NCBI RefSeq assembly: GCF_910592395.1
Contig: NC_088319.1
Location: 15,438,001 to 15,502,000, forward strand
Reading direction: 5' to 3'
DNA from: Lineus longissimus
Lineage: Eukaryota > Nemertea > Pilidiophora > Heteronemertea > Lineidae
DNA: 64,000 nt
Below the pieces are notes generated by a model that was not told where the DNA came from, ran no database searches, and was given only the letters and a program-made list of their open reading frames with translations. Shown in pieces: positions 1 to 12,700 of this stretch. Every line of letters begins with the position of its first letter. Positions within the stretch are counted from its first letter, which is position 1. Both the position numbers and the translations under genes were made by a program.

Positions 1-829
1 CGGTTAGCTTGGGTGAGATAGTGCAAACTAGGAGATCACAGAAGATCTTTAGTTAAGCAATGGGGTTTTGGCGTACGAGACGTAGGCTCTGCTTTTAGAT
101 CGCGATGTTTTCGCTTCGATCACATAGTATTGAATACATGACCTCTTTTAATTTGCGGATACGATACACTTGGAATGTCTGAGAAGGTCAAGTTTTCAAA
201 TTACAGGTTTTTTTTTCACTACTGAGCACTATCATTTTACTGCTGCGGCACTTCCAATAACATATAAAAACAATCACAACCATCTCATTGACAAGCTAGT
301 TCTGAGCACGAACGCCTCGCAAACTGGTCGTAATTCGCTGATATCTGACCGTACGAACAAATCATCGCCAGACCCAATTTCCCTCTACGTCAATTTACAC
401 TGAATTAGGTTGCACACTAAATTTCCCCTCCCTAACAGAGCGAGGCCCTAAGTAACTGTCTGGTTGATGGATTGGGAGAAACTGCTAATCTAATGTCACC
501 CGGGAATAAGAGGTTGGACAGAAACACACGATTCAATGTTCGTTACTTTTTCCGGATTGAATGAGACTCACGTGTCACAGGAACATAACGACGAGAGAAG
601 TTATGAAACGGACTATCCAGATTTTTTATGGCATGTGGCACTTATTTTACTTGTTAAATTTTCCGTGAAATAATGGCCGTCAGTTTATTGTATTATCATG
701 GTCGTGGGTACCCAGCGGTGATGACCTAGACAGTTAGAGCAGCAAAAAGCGAATATCACGCTAGCCGTTAGAAGATATCATGGTAAAAGCTAAATTAAAA
801 ATTCATCAGATACGTCAATATTTCAGAAT
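1..829. other. Non-coding stretch, nothing recognised
   Basis: I see no protein similarity, RNA gene or clear repeat here. The open frames are short and look random in composition. Confidence 0.5.
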
Positions 830-2200
830 TGAAAACGTTTCTTCAGACAACTAACTAAGTTATGAATCGTAATCTAGTCACAAGATTGCCCTTGTATCAA
901 TTTGTCATGTGTCAGTCTGATCCGGCTTTCTCTGCTCATCATAAAATATGAAATGCTTTGACCTTGCAGACAGTATAACAGAAGCTAAGAAATCTGTCAG
1001 CAGAAGCCCCTGAATATTGATGGTTAATTAGTCTGATGCAAGGAACCCTGGTTCTGTCTGATACATGTCCGTTTCGACTAACATCCCGCAGACTGGCGGT
1101 CAGAAATTCAAAAGACGGTAACGTCCCCCATCGAAAAGCGCATTATTTTAGCCGTTGGACCAGCAGGTAAGACCAGTTCTTAAGAACTTTAGTCATGTAA
1201 GTTAGTGTTCTTGTCAGGAGAAGCCACTGCGTGTAAATAATGTACTTTTGTACATGTGATTGGTCGGAAACAAAGACAGCATTAGTCCGGTATAGGAGTC
1301 ATTTCCACGTTCCGTGCGGACACCATACTGCATGCGATCGCCTTTTCCGCTTTGGTACAATAGCTAAATATTCTGACCCTGGCAGTCAGTCTAATAGGCA
1401 GATATGTCAGCCGTATCTTTGTGAATCTTGTTAGTATTCTAGTCAGCAGTGGCCCCTGGCATGAGTATCAATAGCTGATTGGACTAATGCACTGAGAGCC
1501 TGGTTCATGTATGTTTCGCGTGGTCAATATCACACAGCCTGGCAGTCAGTGAAGGTCTTTATGAATTCGAAGGACTTAACATCCCATCGAAATACGCATT
1601 AGTTTGGCTAATTGGTTAGTGTAGGACATGTTGACCTTGGCCAAGTAGACAGTCAGCGCTTGAGACAAAGCTCAAAGCACGTTAGACCCAATACCAGTTG
1701 ATCATCTCAGTTAGTATTCTAGTCAAGAGTATTGAGTACCAATAGCTAATTGGTCTGAAGCTGAGACTGTCTAGATCTGTCTGCTCCATTAGTTGATAAT
1801 CCAGAGTAAACAATGTTTCTTCAAGCAACTAACTATAGTTAGTATTCTGGTCAGAAGACGTCCCCGAGCATCAATAGAGTGTATTGGTCTGAAGAAAAAG
1901 CGCGTTAGTCTTGTGTCTTGTGCCTAGTAAGTCTGATCCTCGCTCGCGTGATCATCATTCTGAATGCCAACGCTTTTTCTGGCTTGGCTAATGGACATTT
2001 GACCATGAAAGTCAGTCAAAGCAGAGTCTTTCAATTTATTGACGACTCTGGTCTATGGCACGTTAAACGGAACACCAGTTGATCGTTGAGAAGTCAAGAG
2101 TAGTTAGTGTTCTTGTCAGGAGGTGGTCATAAGCAAAAAAGCTTAGATTTGTTTGATCTATGTTCCGTGTGGTCAACAAACCGTAGCCTAGCGGTAAGAG
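830..2200. repeat. Field of degenerate interspersed/tandem repeats
   Basis: A motif close to GTTAGTATTCTAGTCAG recurs at about 1201, 1430, 1710, 1838 and 2103. It is usually followed 25-35 bases later by a second shared motif, CATCAATAGCTGATTGG or a close variant (about 1465, 1737 and 1868). A third shared piece, TTTCTTCA followed by CAACTAACTA, occurs near 836 and 1815. Spacing is irregular (about 128-280 bp), so this is either an old satellite or a nest of related transposon remnants. No coding potential was seen. Confidence 0.6.
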
Positions 2201-2251
2201 AAGAAGTTTCAAATTTTGGTTCAGTCACGTAACTGGCGAAAGGCGTAGTTT

Positions 2252-3870
2252 GGGGCCTTATTCACAAAAGCCTCGCAAACACCTCGCCTAGCAAAATTTT
2301 CTAATCACAAAAGCCTCGCTACGCAATCGCTTCGCCAGGTCGTCGGTAATTTAGCGAATTCGCAGTGTCTTCACAAACTCCTCGCACGCATTGCGGGTGA
2401 TTTCATGAAGACATCGCTCACGCTTCGCAATCGCAGTGTGGTCGCTCAACCCTCGTTAACTCCATAATTTTAGCGAGAGCTTTTGGGCTCTCGCAAAGCA
2501 TTCACACGAAGAAAACATGGCGCTCCTTTTTGCAATAGAAGAGGAAAATCAACGACATTTTCGCCGAAATAGGATATTTAGAGACCGGGTAAATCCGCTG
2601 GACATGTACGATGACGTAGACTTGATGAAGAGGTTTCGTATGCCACGTCACGTTATTCTGGAAGTTGTGGATTTGATCAAAGAAGATGTAGAACATCCAA
2701 CACAACGATCTCATGCTTTACCGGCAAGTTTACAGGTGATGTGCGCCCTCCGTTATTATGCAACGGGAGATCTGCAGTTTGTAAGTGGGGACCTCAATGG
2801 CATTAGTCAAGCATCTGTGTCACGAATTGTTTATAGAGTTTCCACAGCACTGGAAAGGAATGCGTCGCAAGTTATAACATTTCCACGAGATCACCATCTC
2901 CAACAAGAAGTAAAAGAGGGTTTCTATAATCAAGAGCGCCGCCGCATACCAAATGTACTTGGCTGTGCAGATGGAAGCTTGGTTGGAATAAAGGCTCCCT
3001 CGGTCCAAGAAGAAGCCTACGTCAGCCGAAAACATTCCCACGCAATCAACGTGCAAGGCATATGTGACCATACCTTGAAGTTTACCAATTTGGTGGCAAA
3101 ATGGCCAGGTAGTACTCATGATGCCTTTATCTGGAACAACTGTAGATTAAATCGTAAATTTCAGAACGATGGGCTCCCAAATGGCTTTTTATTGGGTGAT
3201 AGTGCCTAGCCATTGCTTCCTTGGTTGATCACTCCCGTACGTCACCCACGAGATGCGGCGGAGGACGAATTCAATGCCCACCACAGAAGAATTCGGCAGA
3301 AGATCGAGAACGCATTCGGACGATGGAAAATGAGATGGCTTTGCCTCCACAAATATGGTAAGCTGACACATTATTCAAATGGTCGACTTAATCATCGAAT
3401 GTGGCCGTCAGGAGGCTGGACTCGTATTCATTAAGTCCCTACCATGACTGAAAGCAATTCTTTTGTTGAAACTTTGAAGTACCGGTATATAATAGTTCCA
3501 TGGGATTCCCCCAGACTAAGACCTCCTAAAACATACTTTGCACGAGAACAATATAATGTACTAGTAATGGGCCTTTCAATTTTTCCAGGCGAGTTCTAAC
3601 CCTTTCCCCAGAAAGGTGTGTTAAGGCTTCCCGGTCAATGCATACACGCATCGGTATGAGTCATTCGGACATTGTTAATGGATCACGTAATCAGTAATCG
3701 CGCCTGCGGAACTTTAGCGAATTCGCTAGCAGAGAGGGACAGCGAAGACATAGTGAAATATTGCGAAGGCCTTTGTGAAACGCTCGCTTCGATAAGTTAG
3801 CGATTGCGCATGGGTCTCGCAAACGCTTCGCTTCGCAAATACTTAGCGAGACTTTTGTGAATAAGGCCCC
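2252..3870 (+). mobile_element. PIF/Harbinger DNA transposon, inactivated
   Basis: The element is bounded by terminal inverted repeats of about 25 bp with one mismatch. The left end begins GGGGCCTTATTCACAAAAG at 2252 and its inverted copy ends at 3870. The zones inside each end are packed with short CGCTTCGCAA and TTTAGCGAATTCGC motifs (for example near 2350 and 3713), which resemble subterminal binding sites. A single transposase frame lies between them (2517-3447). I could not find the second, Myb-like protein that Harbinger elements often encode. The flanks do not give a clean 3-bp target duplication, so the insertion is probably old. Confidence 0.88.
2517..3447 (+). pseudogene. HARBI1-like Harbinger transposase with a nonsense codon and a frameshift
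   Basis: This is a DDE transposase that would cut and paste the surrounding element. The first 230 residues are intact and contain the family landmarks: first catalytic Asp in GCADGSLVG (about D152), second in WPGSTHDAFIWN (about D202), and the GDSxY block. In that block the Tyr codon is TAG (3207-3209), which ends the frame. The same frame continues with PWLITPVRHPRDAAEDEFN and the catalytic Glu region (IRQKIENAFG), so only a point mutation separates the two halves. A further frameshift near 3350-3378 is needed to reach the tail that starts MVDLIIECG and ends at TGA 3445-3447. The start ATG lies just inside the 5' subterminal repeats. The gene is dead in this copy. Confidence 0.9.
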
Positions 3871-3927
3871 AGCTTCGTGAGAGCGGAGCTCAAAGAAAAA
3901 TATCTAAACTCTGCGGTTGTATTTACC

Positions 3928-4500
3928 TGTCTGCTTTATTCAGTCAACAACAAAGCCCTTTTGAGCACACGTACAGAATAATAAGAACATACAATGTGAT
4001 GTCAAGTACTCGACAACTAAAATACGACACACAGTTACAAAGCATATTATACATAGAAATAGTTCAAGTGAATCACAAAGAACAACATCTGAACTCGGTT
4101 TGTTTATAACTGTCTACTTTATTCAGTCAACAACACAGCCCGATTGGGCATACATTGACTACTAATTGACAACTAAAATACGACACACAATTACAAAGCA
4201 TATTATACATAGAAATAGTTAGCCTGAGAGAAAGTAACCAGAAAAGCGAGCAAATTTGGAATTCACAAGCTTCGTGAGAGGACAGCATATGGAAAGAAAA
4301 ATGACAAGTCTTTGGAAACTATAGCTGTACAAGTCATGCATGTATATTGGCCTCTCGAGGGAGAGATATGCATGTACGACTGCACGCCTTGGTTTCCCAT
4401 ACTTGTCTGCCTAATCCAGTCAATAACACAACCCAATTGGTCACACACGTAGCCAAGTACACAACTGAAATACGACACACAAGTCATTGTGTTCTTTTGC
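3928..4500. repeat. Three degenerate copies of a repeat beside the Harbinger element
   Basis: TGTCTGCTTTATTCAGTCAA recurs at 3928, 4111 and, more diverged, 4404. Each copy is followed by a shared piece, ACAACTAAAATACGACACAC, near 4013, 4169 and 4455. The first two copies are 183 bp apart. AGCTTCGTGAGAG also occurs twice, at about 3871 (touching the transposon end) and 4269. No coding potential is visible. Confidence 0.65.
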
Positions 4501-4520
4501 ATTACAGTCGGTCAGTTGGA

Positions 4521-7500
4521 ACAATACATTTTATTGTCCTGAGAGATGGCCCGAGGCTATTTGGATTTGGACGCCGGGACGGCCGCTTAGCCAACTGGAA
4601 AGATATGTAGCTACTTCACTGTACTGTACCATCCGTAAGAAACCGTAATGGCTGCAACTTAGATCAGTCAACTAATTTTAGGTTGCCATGCTCGTCTGTA
4701 GCGATTTAAAATAGCGATCAGACCAGGAAGATTGCACTCTTTTCTCAACCTGCAAAAAATTTCAATTCTAGATCGCTTTGAACCCATTCAGGTTCCCGGA
4801 TATTGCGTTTGACGCCTCTCCGCACTCGTCACCACTCGATTAAACATAATTCCTTCGCAGCACACCCCGCTTAACAGAATCTAACCGAGAACGAACTTTC
4901 CATTGGGCTGGTGGTAACGACGTCTTATACTAGAGCGAATTTAATCAGACTTGGCGCTAGCAGATATGTAAAAGACGTTCACAGATGTCTATACAATCAA
5001 CAGTCGCCCCTGGCCAAGAATCACGAATCAGCGACAAATCAGCGCACCAAGACAAGAAGGTTTTGAAAGCAAAGTTGATTATTCCGCGATGGTGCAAAGC
5101 TCCCCCTGAAGCAGCGAAAGTACTTTGACGCTGGGGTTCCATAAGTGGATTTGAAGAGAGTCGACTAAACACGAAATCCACTCAATTCCGTAAGTTCTGG
5201 CCTAATCTGTTGTGCGAGTGAATTTAGGTGATGTTGACATCCGGGTATTTGAGCTGTGATTTGATTGGTCATACTAAGTAGCCTCCGGCGCAACTGATTG
5301 GTTTATCAGAGATTGGTGTATGTATCAAAATGAATACGCGTCAGGGCTTGTTTGAGAAGTTTTGTAAATGTTGCTACGACAATTTTATCTTTTTTGTTAT
5401 TTGGACAGAAGACGCATCATTGGTGAAGGTTACATGCACGACATTAACCAGACAAATAGTTGCATTGGCTGTCTTGATGTGGCCTTTATTTGACAAGATT
5501 AGGGGTCCCAAACATGACCATCCCAATAACTACTTCCAAAGAAGTGGAAAGGCTCTAGCATGACAAGTAAAAGTTTGGCTTATCATGCGCGCGTTGTTGG
5601 AAGATAGTCACGTAAATAAACGCTGGGGGGAGAGCGTTGATCAAGCCAGGCTCTTTCCCAGCCGGAGATGATTTAGCACACCATTCGATCCCCAGAGTTA
5701 TTTTTCTCTAACCACTGTACCACCGCGTAAAAAAGGTTTCGTGTGGCCGCTATGTTGCATAATAATGACCATAAATGGATGCCATTAGCCACGAGAAGAT
5801 ATTCATCAGAGAGCGCTGTGGTTATCGCTCCGTTGATAGTTATCCCTAGCCTTTATAATTGCGTATCGACCAACTAATATCGAGTTAACAGAGATGTTAG
5901 TCCATGCCTAATATCTCTATATTCCTTATCGAAGCCCCACGGTGCCATACAGAAATATGATTAGCGGTAAGCGCAGCATGAAGGCGCGCATGATTGCTAA
6001 GATTTATCAGACATGCACGGCATCGCATGATCTTCAGAGAAGCAGTGTAGGGGTAAGACAATAAGACCAATAAGGACGGATGCGCTGTCAGGCTGTCTCA
6101 GCACAGTCGGAGTAGAGATAAATTGAACACACTGGCCAAGAGCCTACTGCAACATGAAAATCTTGGATCAACTAGACCTTGTCCAAACACACTGATACGA
6201 AGATAAATTTGCTAGCTCAACACTACTAGGATCTTTCTTAGAGTAAGTTAGGATATCTCTCAAGATGCCAATTTGTGGACATTCGGTGCTTTTTAGACAA
6301 GTCCTTCTAGGCCCTCCACTATTTCAGTATAATTACAGTATATACGTGTACTCCGAGTATTCCGGAGAAATCAGCGCTCATTCTGACCGAAGCAGAGTAG
6401 CCAATAAACCCAACTGCCCCTAACCGTAGTCAGGAACGAAATCTTTGTGACCGTGTCAAACCCACCGTCACCTCAATGACAAGACAACACCACCACCCTG
6501 ATCAAGTCCTTAGGTGTTACCCATACACATCAATATTGACCGTGAGAGGATAGCTCCCAAGAATTTATGAAGAGGCTGTATCTGAGAGTGTCCAGTACTA
6601 ATCAACATCCGATAGTTGCCGAAGTAAAAGTCATTTAGAGTTAAGTAGCACTCAGTTCATCAGCTCCTCGCTGGATATGGCCGGCAAGACCCACATTCGT
6701 TCGTGGATGCCACAGTGCCAACTGTGGTTATTCTTTCCGCAATGTCGATAGAAGTACATCTACTGACATGTAGTTCATTAAGACATCGCAATGCCCACCA
6801 GAAGCGTGGCAAATGAATGCCGGGGATGGTGGACACAGCTGTGATTACGGCGGAGGTTCCAGCAGAGTCTTTGCAACAATCAGATCATTCATTCTGCCTT
6901 TCCGGACCATGCCAGTAAAGCCCACCACTGTAAGGGAGAGAGACAAATCATTCATGGATACAGCAGTGGTTTGATACGGCGGGCCGTGGGTTCCTGCATG
7001 CCCGATGCAACCAATCTGGTCCATTAAAATCTCCCCCAGCGGTTTCGGTCAATATTCAAGACACGCCGAGACCTAATCCGGCTGAATACCACTGAGAATG
7101 GCAGAATATTTCTGGTCAAATACCAGTAATTGGTTGAAGATCCGCCAATATCTTGGGAGTGGCAAACAAGAGATTGAACGACTCCCCTCATTACGTGACT
7201 GGGAATTGGTGGTGCGTGTGTTTACAAGATTCCAATTGATTCTACAAGAGCTTCTCCCTTTTATATTCTATTTTCGTTGTCTGGGTAATTGCTTTCTTCA
7301 CCTTGCTTAATTATCAACACACTGTAGAAATAACACGATGGCATCAAAATTACCTTGGTAGGTCCGTCGAATTGCAAGTAAAAATGAGCGCCAAGCGCGA
7401 GAGTCGCCCTGGGTCACATCATGCCGGCGCTTTCAGACAGTCACCTACATTTCTTTCAAGATCCCTGACACCCATCGACCTCACCGTGACATTAAGTATC

Positions 7501-7739
7501 AAAGATTTGATCTCAAACATCATTAAATAGGCATGTATGCATTCGCGATGTAGATCTACACCTCAAAGCGGAATCCCTACGTCTGTTCATTTTCAGGGAA
7601 GTTATACATGAGACATTACTCAGAATTGCTGATAGCTTCTTCGGGCTCACCACCAAAGAAAAGCTCACAAGTGGTCGCCGGTGACAACCATAAAGGAAGG
7701 AAGACCCCATACCTCACCGCCCCGATAGTAGCCAGAACA
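4521..7739. other. Non-coding stretch with weak repeats only
   Basis: No gene is recognised. Around 6827 and 6954 two weakly similar blocks share a pattern like ATGG-GGACACAGC-GTG-TTACGGCGG-GGTTCC, which suggests an old duplication of roughly 130 bp. The 60-77 residue open frames here carry no family signature. Confidence 0.5.
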
Positions 7740-8020
7740 CTTCGTTTGAAGCCAGCGTACTCCAGGGCTACGTTAGGAAACTCGAGACACCAGAGTGTGA
7801 TTGGATGAGTTTAATCTCCAGGTACCTCACCAGCCCCAAAGGGTCCAGCAAACGTCGTTGAAGTCGGGGTACTCCTGGGATACATGTATGCTTAGAATAT
7901 TGAGAAGCCAGGTTGTGATCGGATGAATTTAATCTCTTAGTACCAGCCCCAAAGAAGCCAGTGAGCTTCGTTGAAGTCGGGGTACTCCGGGACTGTGATT
8001 GGATGAATCTAGCTATATAA
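7740..8020. repeat. 113-bp tandem repeat, about 2.5 copies
   Basis: Units begin CTTCGTTTGAAG or CGTCGTTGAAG at 7740, 7853 and 7966, exactly 113 bp apart. Shared internal blocks are GTACTCC, TGTGATTGGATGA-TTTAATCTC and CACCAGCCCCAAAG. The third unit is shortened: it jumps from GGGGTACTCCGGGA straight to TGTGATTGGATGAAT. Confidence 0.8.
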
Positions 8021-8641
8021 CCAAGGGTCAACACGTGATGGGTTGCATGCTTGTTTGAAAGCACCAGATCCTTTACAAAGCGTCTGCACAATGATCATGA
8101 TTTTTGTGTTACAAATGGAAGCATACGGTCATGCAGTATATATGCTTCTCAGAATTATCGAATTAGAAAGACAAGTGTACGATGTAGTTTCTCTGGTTTC
8201 TGCCTTGTAAGCTCAGCTCAATTTTGAAAAAAAACCTTCTCAACAAAAGAAGAGCCTTGAGTAGTCAACGTCTACTCTGCCTTAAAGTAATGGTGGCGTG
8301 TATTAGCACAATATACGTTCTTGATCCAACCAATGAAATAGGTCCCAGTACCCTGGAAAGAATGTCACCTTTCGGAGAACCCTCATAGCCAGAAAGTAAT
8401 CAAGCCGCAGCCTCGGGCAACTCTGACCACGCTTGGAACTTATCTCATCATCTCGCATTCGTTACTACAATATTTGCAACAATTCTGATCTCATTACTGC
8501 AGAAGCGTCATAAGGGAATTGACAATCTACAGACACGATATCTCAAGCACATTCTCTCTGCCAGCATAAACGCCTTACCAAAAAGACGTACATTTTCAGT
8601 AAGACGTCGGGGGATGTTTATTGTAAGACTATATTATGTTA

Positions 8642-8813
8642 GGCTGAAGTTACATAGACCTCATTCGTTCATTTCCCAGGACTCATTTTCCCCTTTTGCT
8701 TTCGTTCCCCTGTAAAAGCACGGCCTTGTGACGTGCATTCACCGAGGAATGAAAGAAAAACCTGGAAAGTGACTCGTGGTAAATGAACGAATGAAGTCTA
8801 TGTAACTTCGGCC
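8642..8813. mobile_element. MITE with 33-bp terminal inverted repeats and TTA target duplication
   Basis: The element is 172 bp. The left end begins GGCTGAAGTTACATAGAC and the inverted right end reads GGCCGAAGTTACATAGAC. The two ends match over the first 33 bases with two mismatches, and more weakly for another 15 or so. TTA flanks both sides (8639-8641 and 8814-8816). A 3-bp TWA duplication is typical of PIF/Harbinger insertions, so this is probably a non-autonomous Harbinger-type MITE. Its ends differ from those of the 2252-3870 element, so a different transposase is implied. Confidence 0.85.
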
Positions 8814-9000
8814 TTACGTATAGATGCTAGTAGGAAGTATAGATTAGTCCATATTTGGTACTAGTACATACTTATACGTATGCCTTATTATTAACATGCT
8901 GTAGGCATGAAGAGTTTCAAAATTGCCGGAAAAAGGTCACAACCATGCAGCATAACCAAGACAAATAGAATTCGGTCTTGTTTCATAAGAGCAGAACAAC

Positions 9001-9710
9001 CTTTGAAGCGACTGAAATAACCCGAACGACGAAGGCTCATGATGAAACTGCCACTGGAAGCTTAGCAAAATCTGCCTGAAGCCATCAGAATCAGCCTGAT
9101 ATTGTATTTCATAGTTAACCAGACTTGCATGATAATAAAATGAATATCAAGACTTGAAGCGACAGAAATTGCCCTAACAACAAGGTATCATGATATGACA
9201 TGTTCCAAGCGTGCCGGAAGCCATCCAAATCAGCTTATGACTCTAAGATAGGAGGTATCTCATCGTGAGCAAGAGTTGCTTGATATCAGGATAGATGCGA
9301 CACCAAGCCTTGAAGCGACTAAAATTACCTCAACAACAAGGTCATGAGATGAAATGTTCCAAACGCGCCGGAAGCCATCCAAATCAGCTATAGCTTCAAA
9401 TTGAACTGGAACACATTTCATCGCTGACTAGAGTTGCACAGTATTTGAAAGACTCTGAGAATACCAAGCCTTGAAGCGACTCAAATTACCAAATTAACAC
9501 GGTCACATGGCGTGTTCCAAACGCGCCGACAGTCATCCAAATCAGCTTCCCATTGAACTAGGACGTAGTTCATCGTTGACGAGTTGCACATTACGAATGT
9601 CTGTATACCAAGCCTTGAAGCGGCCCTTGAAACTACCTCATCAACAAGGTCCCATGAAATGATCCAAATGCGCTGTGAAGCCAGCTAAATTACTTACACA
9701 GCAAAGTTTA
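9001..9710. repeat. Satellite-like tandem repeat, about five units of 144-161 bp
   Basis: Units are marked by TTGAAGCG at about 9003, 9154, 9310, 9471 and 9615 (TTGAAGCGG). Each continues with a diverged copy of ACAACAAGGTCATGA, then GTTCCAAACGCGCCGGAAGC and CATCCAAATCAGC. A later part of units 2 to 4 contains TTCATCG-TGA-GAGTTGCA. The units have diverged strongly and unit length drifts, so the array is old. Confidence 0.82.
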
Positions 9711-12700
9711 CGGTGTGCGTGACATATTCCTCTCGCCGCTCGGGCGCTCATCCAGCATCCAAACTGAATTTGTAACATCTTAACCAAACAAGGGTGTCAT
9801 CGATTCGCGCCTTTTGATAACAAACGCCCGCTAATGAGGATGAAAGGAGGGGTTGATTACGCGTGGAGGGACAACTGTCGACTGGAGTGGATTGGCTTCT
9901 TTGCACCGGGGAGAGTGCCCCGCGCAGCCCGAGGCAGTCCGACCCTTGATATGGAGTAGCTTCTTGGGTTACAACCAGATAATGAGGGGATGAAAGAGAC
10001 GGGTACGGTATTATCGGATGTAATAGCATTGATGTAATATCAAATTATGTTGGCTTGAAGACGCACCGAGCGTGGTTGAGTGGTTAACAGGTACTATAAG
10101 ACTTGATGGATTTCAACTGTAGGTACCATGTAACTTACAAGGCACGAATACCAATCTAGGCCCTTTCCTATTTCCCGCGGCAGTCACTACATCGTCTACA
10201 GCAACCTTCATGTCTACAGTAACTCATCAGTATGGCCAGGGACACAGCCAAGATCAACAGATTAGTTCGCTTGAGTCTGGCCGGCTACCCAAAGCACTGA
10301 TTAAGGAGAATCGTACACGGATCGTTTTTTCTTGACTATACGTTGGTACATGTCGAACTGCAACTCTCTCCTTTGATATTTCCTATACATGGAAATGCAT
10401 TTCAATTCGAATCATTGTACCCGATGCGTATGGGAAGTCATTCATGGCACTCATGAGATATTCTTTGAACTAGCCGAACGACTTCGTAACATTAAGTGGA
10501 TTTGAATTTACAGTAACTCAATTACCCAAGCTTTCGTTAGTTGGCCGAGTTACCTTTTACGGCACGGAGACACTGGAAAAGGTTTAATTCAACGTCATCA
10601 TTCATTTTATTTTCATGAGTGATGTGATCAGAAACTCAATTCTAAGCACTTGCCCCGCGGACCTTGATGCGAATTTGGTTTCAATCATCTGATAATTCGA
10701 TTTTCCCTAACACAAGCTTTGCTTGAGGAGGTTTCAAAGAGAGTTTTTCGTCTTTAAATGTGCAAAGAATAATGTTTACAGACATCTGAAGGGATTAAGT
10801 GTTGATTTGATCTAGGATGGGAAAACGCAGCTTGAATCGGACTGAAACCTATCCAGGGTATCTTTGAAAAAAATGTCTCTCAAATCAGCCCACATTGGAG
10901 ATTGTTTTGACATATCTGAACATCGTATCAATACAGTGTAAAGATCACTGGTCACTGACTCTGTAGAAAGGATTTCACGGTATTTATTACAGAATCAACA
11001 AGACTCTCAATGTGAACATTAGCCAACTACAGACACTAATTGGACCCCTCGCTCCTGCCAGCGGTATCGACTTCTTTTAACCAGACTGCTTTAACATAAT
11101 CATTTAGACAGAAACTTTTTCTGTGTGCCACGCTTGTTCGCAATATAGGCCATTAAAACTAATGGGTTTAAGGATAGATGTCACACAGCCGTATTTGCAT
11201 CAATTTAAAAATGTTAACACCCGGTTGCTCTAACCACTTCAAATTAAGCTGTTCCGCCGGGTAACAACATTTTCATCGATTTTCCAGAACACTTTAACTT
11301 AGCGATTTTGACTTCCATTTCGGATGAAGCGAAAGCCTCGCTGATTTTAACAAGTCTCGAGGGGGCGAGACAAGGCGACGAATGGCATTGGAATAAATAA
11401 ATTGTTTGCGAAAATACCTACGGCCATTTTGTTATCATTCTTTCCACAGGCAACTGGAGTTAACCGTGGAATAACAGTTACATACTAGGTAGATAGACTT
11501 GCTATAGTATTCACAAAATCTATACTTGAAGTTCATATCTCTCAATGTCCATATGTTAGATAGTTGTAATAATCAATTGACTTTAAAATGACTTATGTCA
11601 TGGTAAATTATAGTTGCCTATGGATCCTGTCAACGTGGGCGAATTTAAAATGGCCGTGGGTAACTAGTGTACTGAAAAACAGCTCAGTTCGTAGGGGTAA
11701 TATCGAGGAGGCGAAACTAGTATTTTGTCTACCAATGATGATGTACTAAAATCTACGGCAGACTTGCTTAAGTCAAAGATTCAGAACATCACACGTCACA
11801 TTTGAAGTGCTGTCATTGTCGACAGCAAATCATGCCAATTCACAAGTGCCAGCTCGTGCCGTTTCTAACTTGTTCAGAAATAATGACTGCCGGACAGGCA
11901 TGTCAGGAAGGGATATATCAAGGGCGAGAGATTAATGAAACTAATCTATTCTAAAACATAGACATTCATTCCAATGAACCACAGATTACAGTGTATAATG
12001 CACTATGCGTCCACTGTGCCTCGTTCTGAGCGACTTCAGCGGTTATGGTACCAGACAAGCGTGGATGTGGATGATCTCGAACTACCTTGCGGGCATTATT
12101 CTTTATCATATAAGTATATCGCACCATCCTTTGCAGAGGATTTTGCTGTCGATTTTTCATTAGAGGAAGTACATGTACATGTAATTGCCGACATGTTTGT
12201 CGAAGCTTACACGTTTCCGAAAAAGCTCCATCCCAAAATCAATTCCTCATCATCCGTTGCGTCTCTTATGAATATTTTACAAAAAAACCTGTGGACGCCA
12301 TACACCCACCTAATCAAATATTCGTATATGAGAGAAATGTCGCCTAGAAAAACAGATACTAAAGTGCTGCTCATCAAACATAATGAGAGAATATATTTTT
12401 GATTTTAATCAGGAAAATGAATCCGTGCATTCGCATCACGAAGACACTGACAATGTTGTGAACACCGTCTCGATGAATACGTGACGACGGAGAAGAGTAA
12501 GATGGATACACTGAAGAAGGACACATGTACACGTACAAACACCAAATGTATGTATAATAACAAAAGATACTGAAGAATTGCAAAAATGGACAACACGCAC
12601 AAGAAAAAGAATGACTTCTATACTAAATGCATATTCATAAAATGCGTCTTGTTATATATTGTGACAAACGCGGGAGCAACATTTCACTAAAGTACGTTTA

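Noticed and set aside
11974..12402. 142-residue plus-strand frame
   Set aside because: No recognisable motif, no splice-compatible neighbours, and length near the chance maximum.
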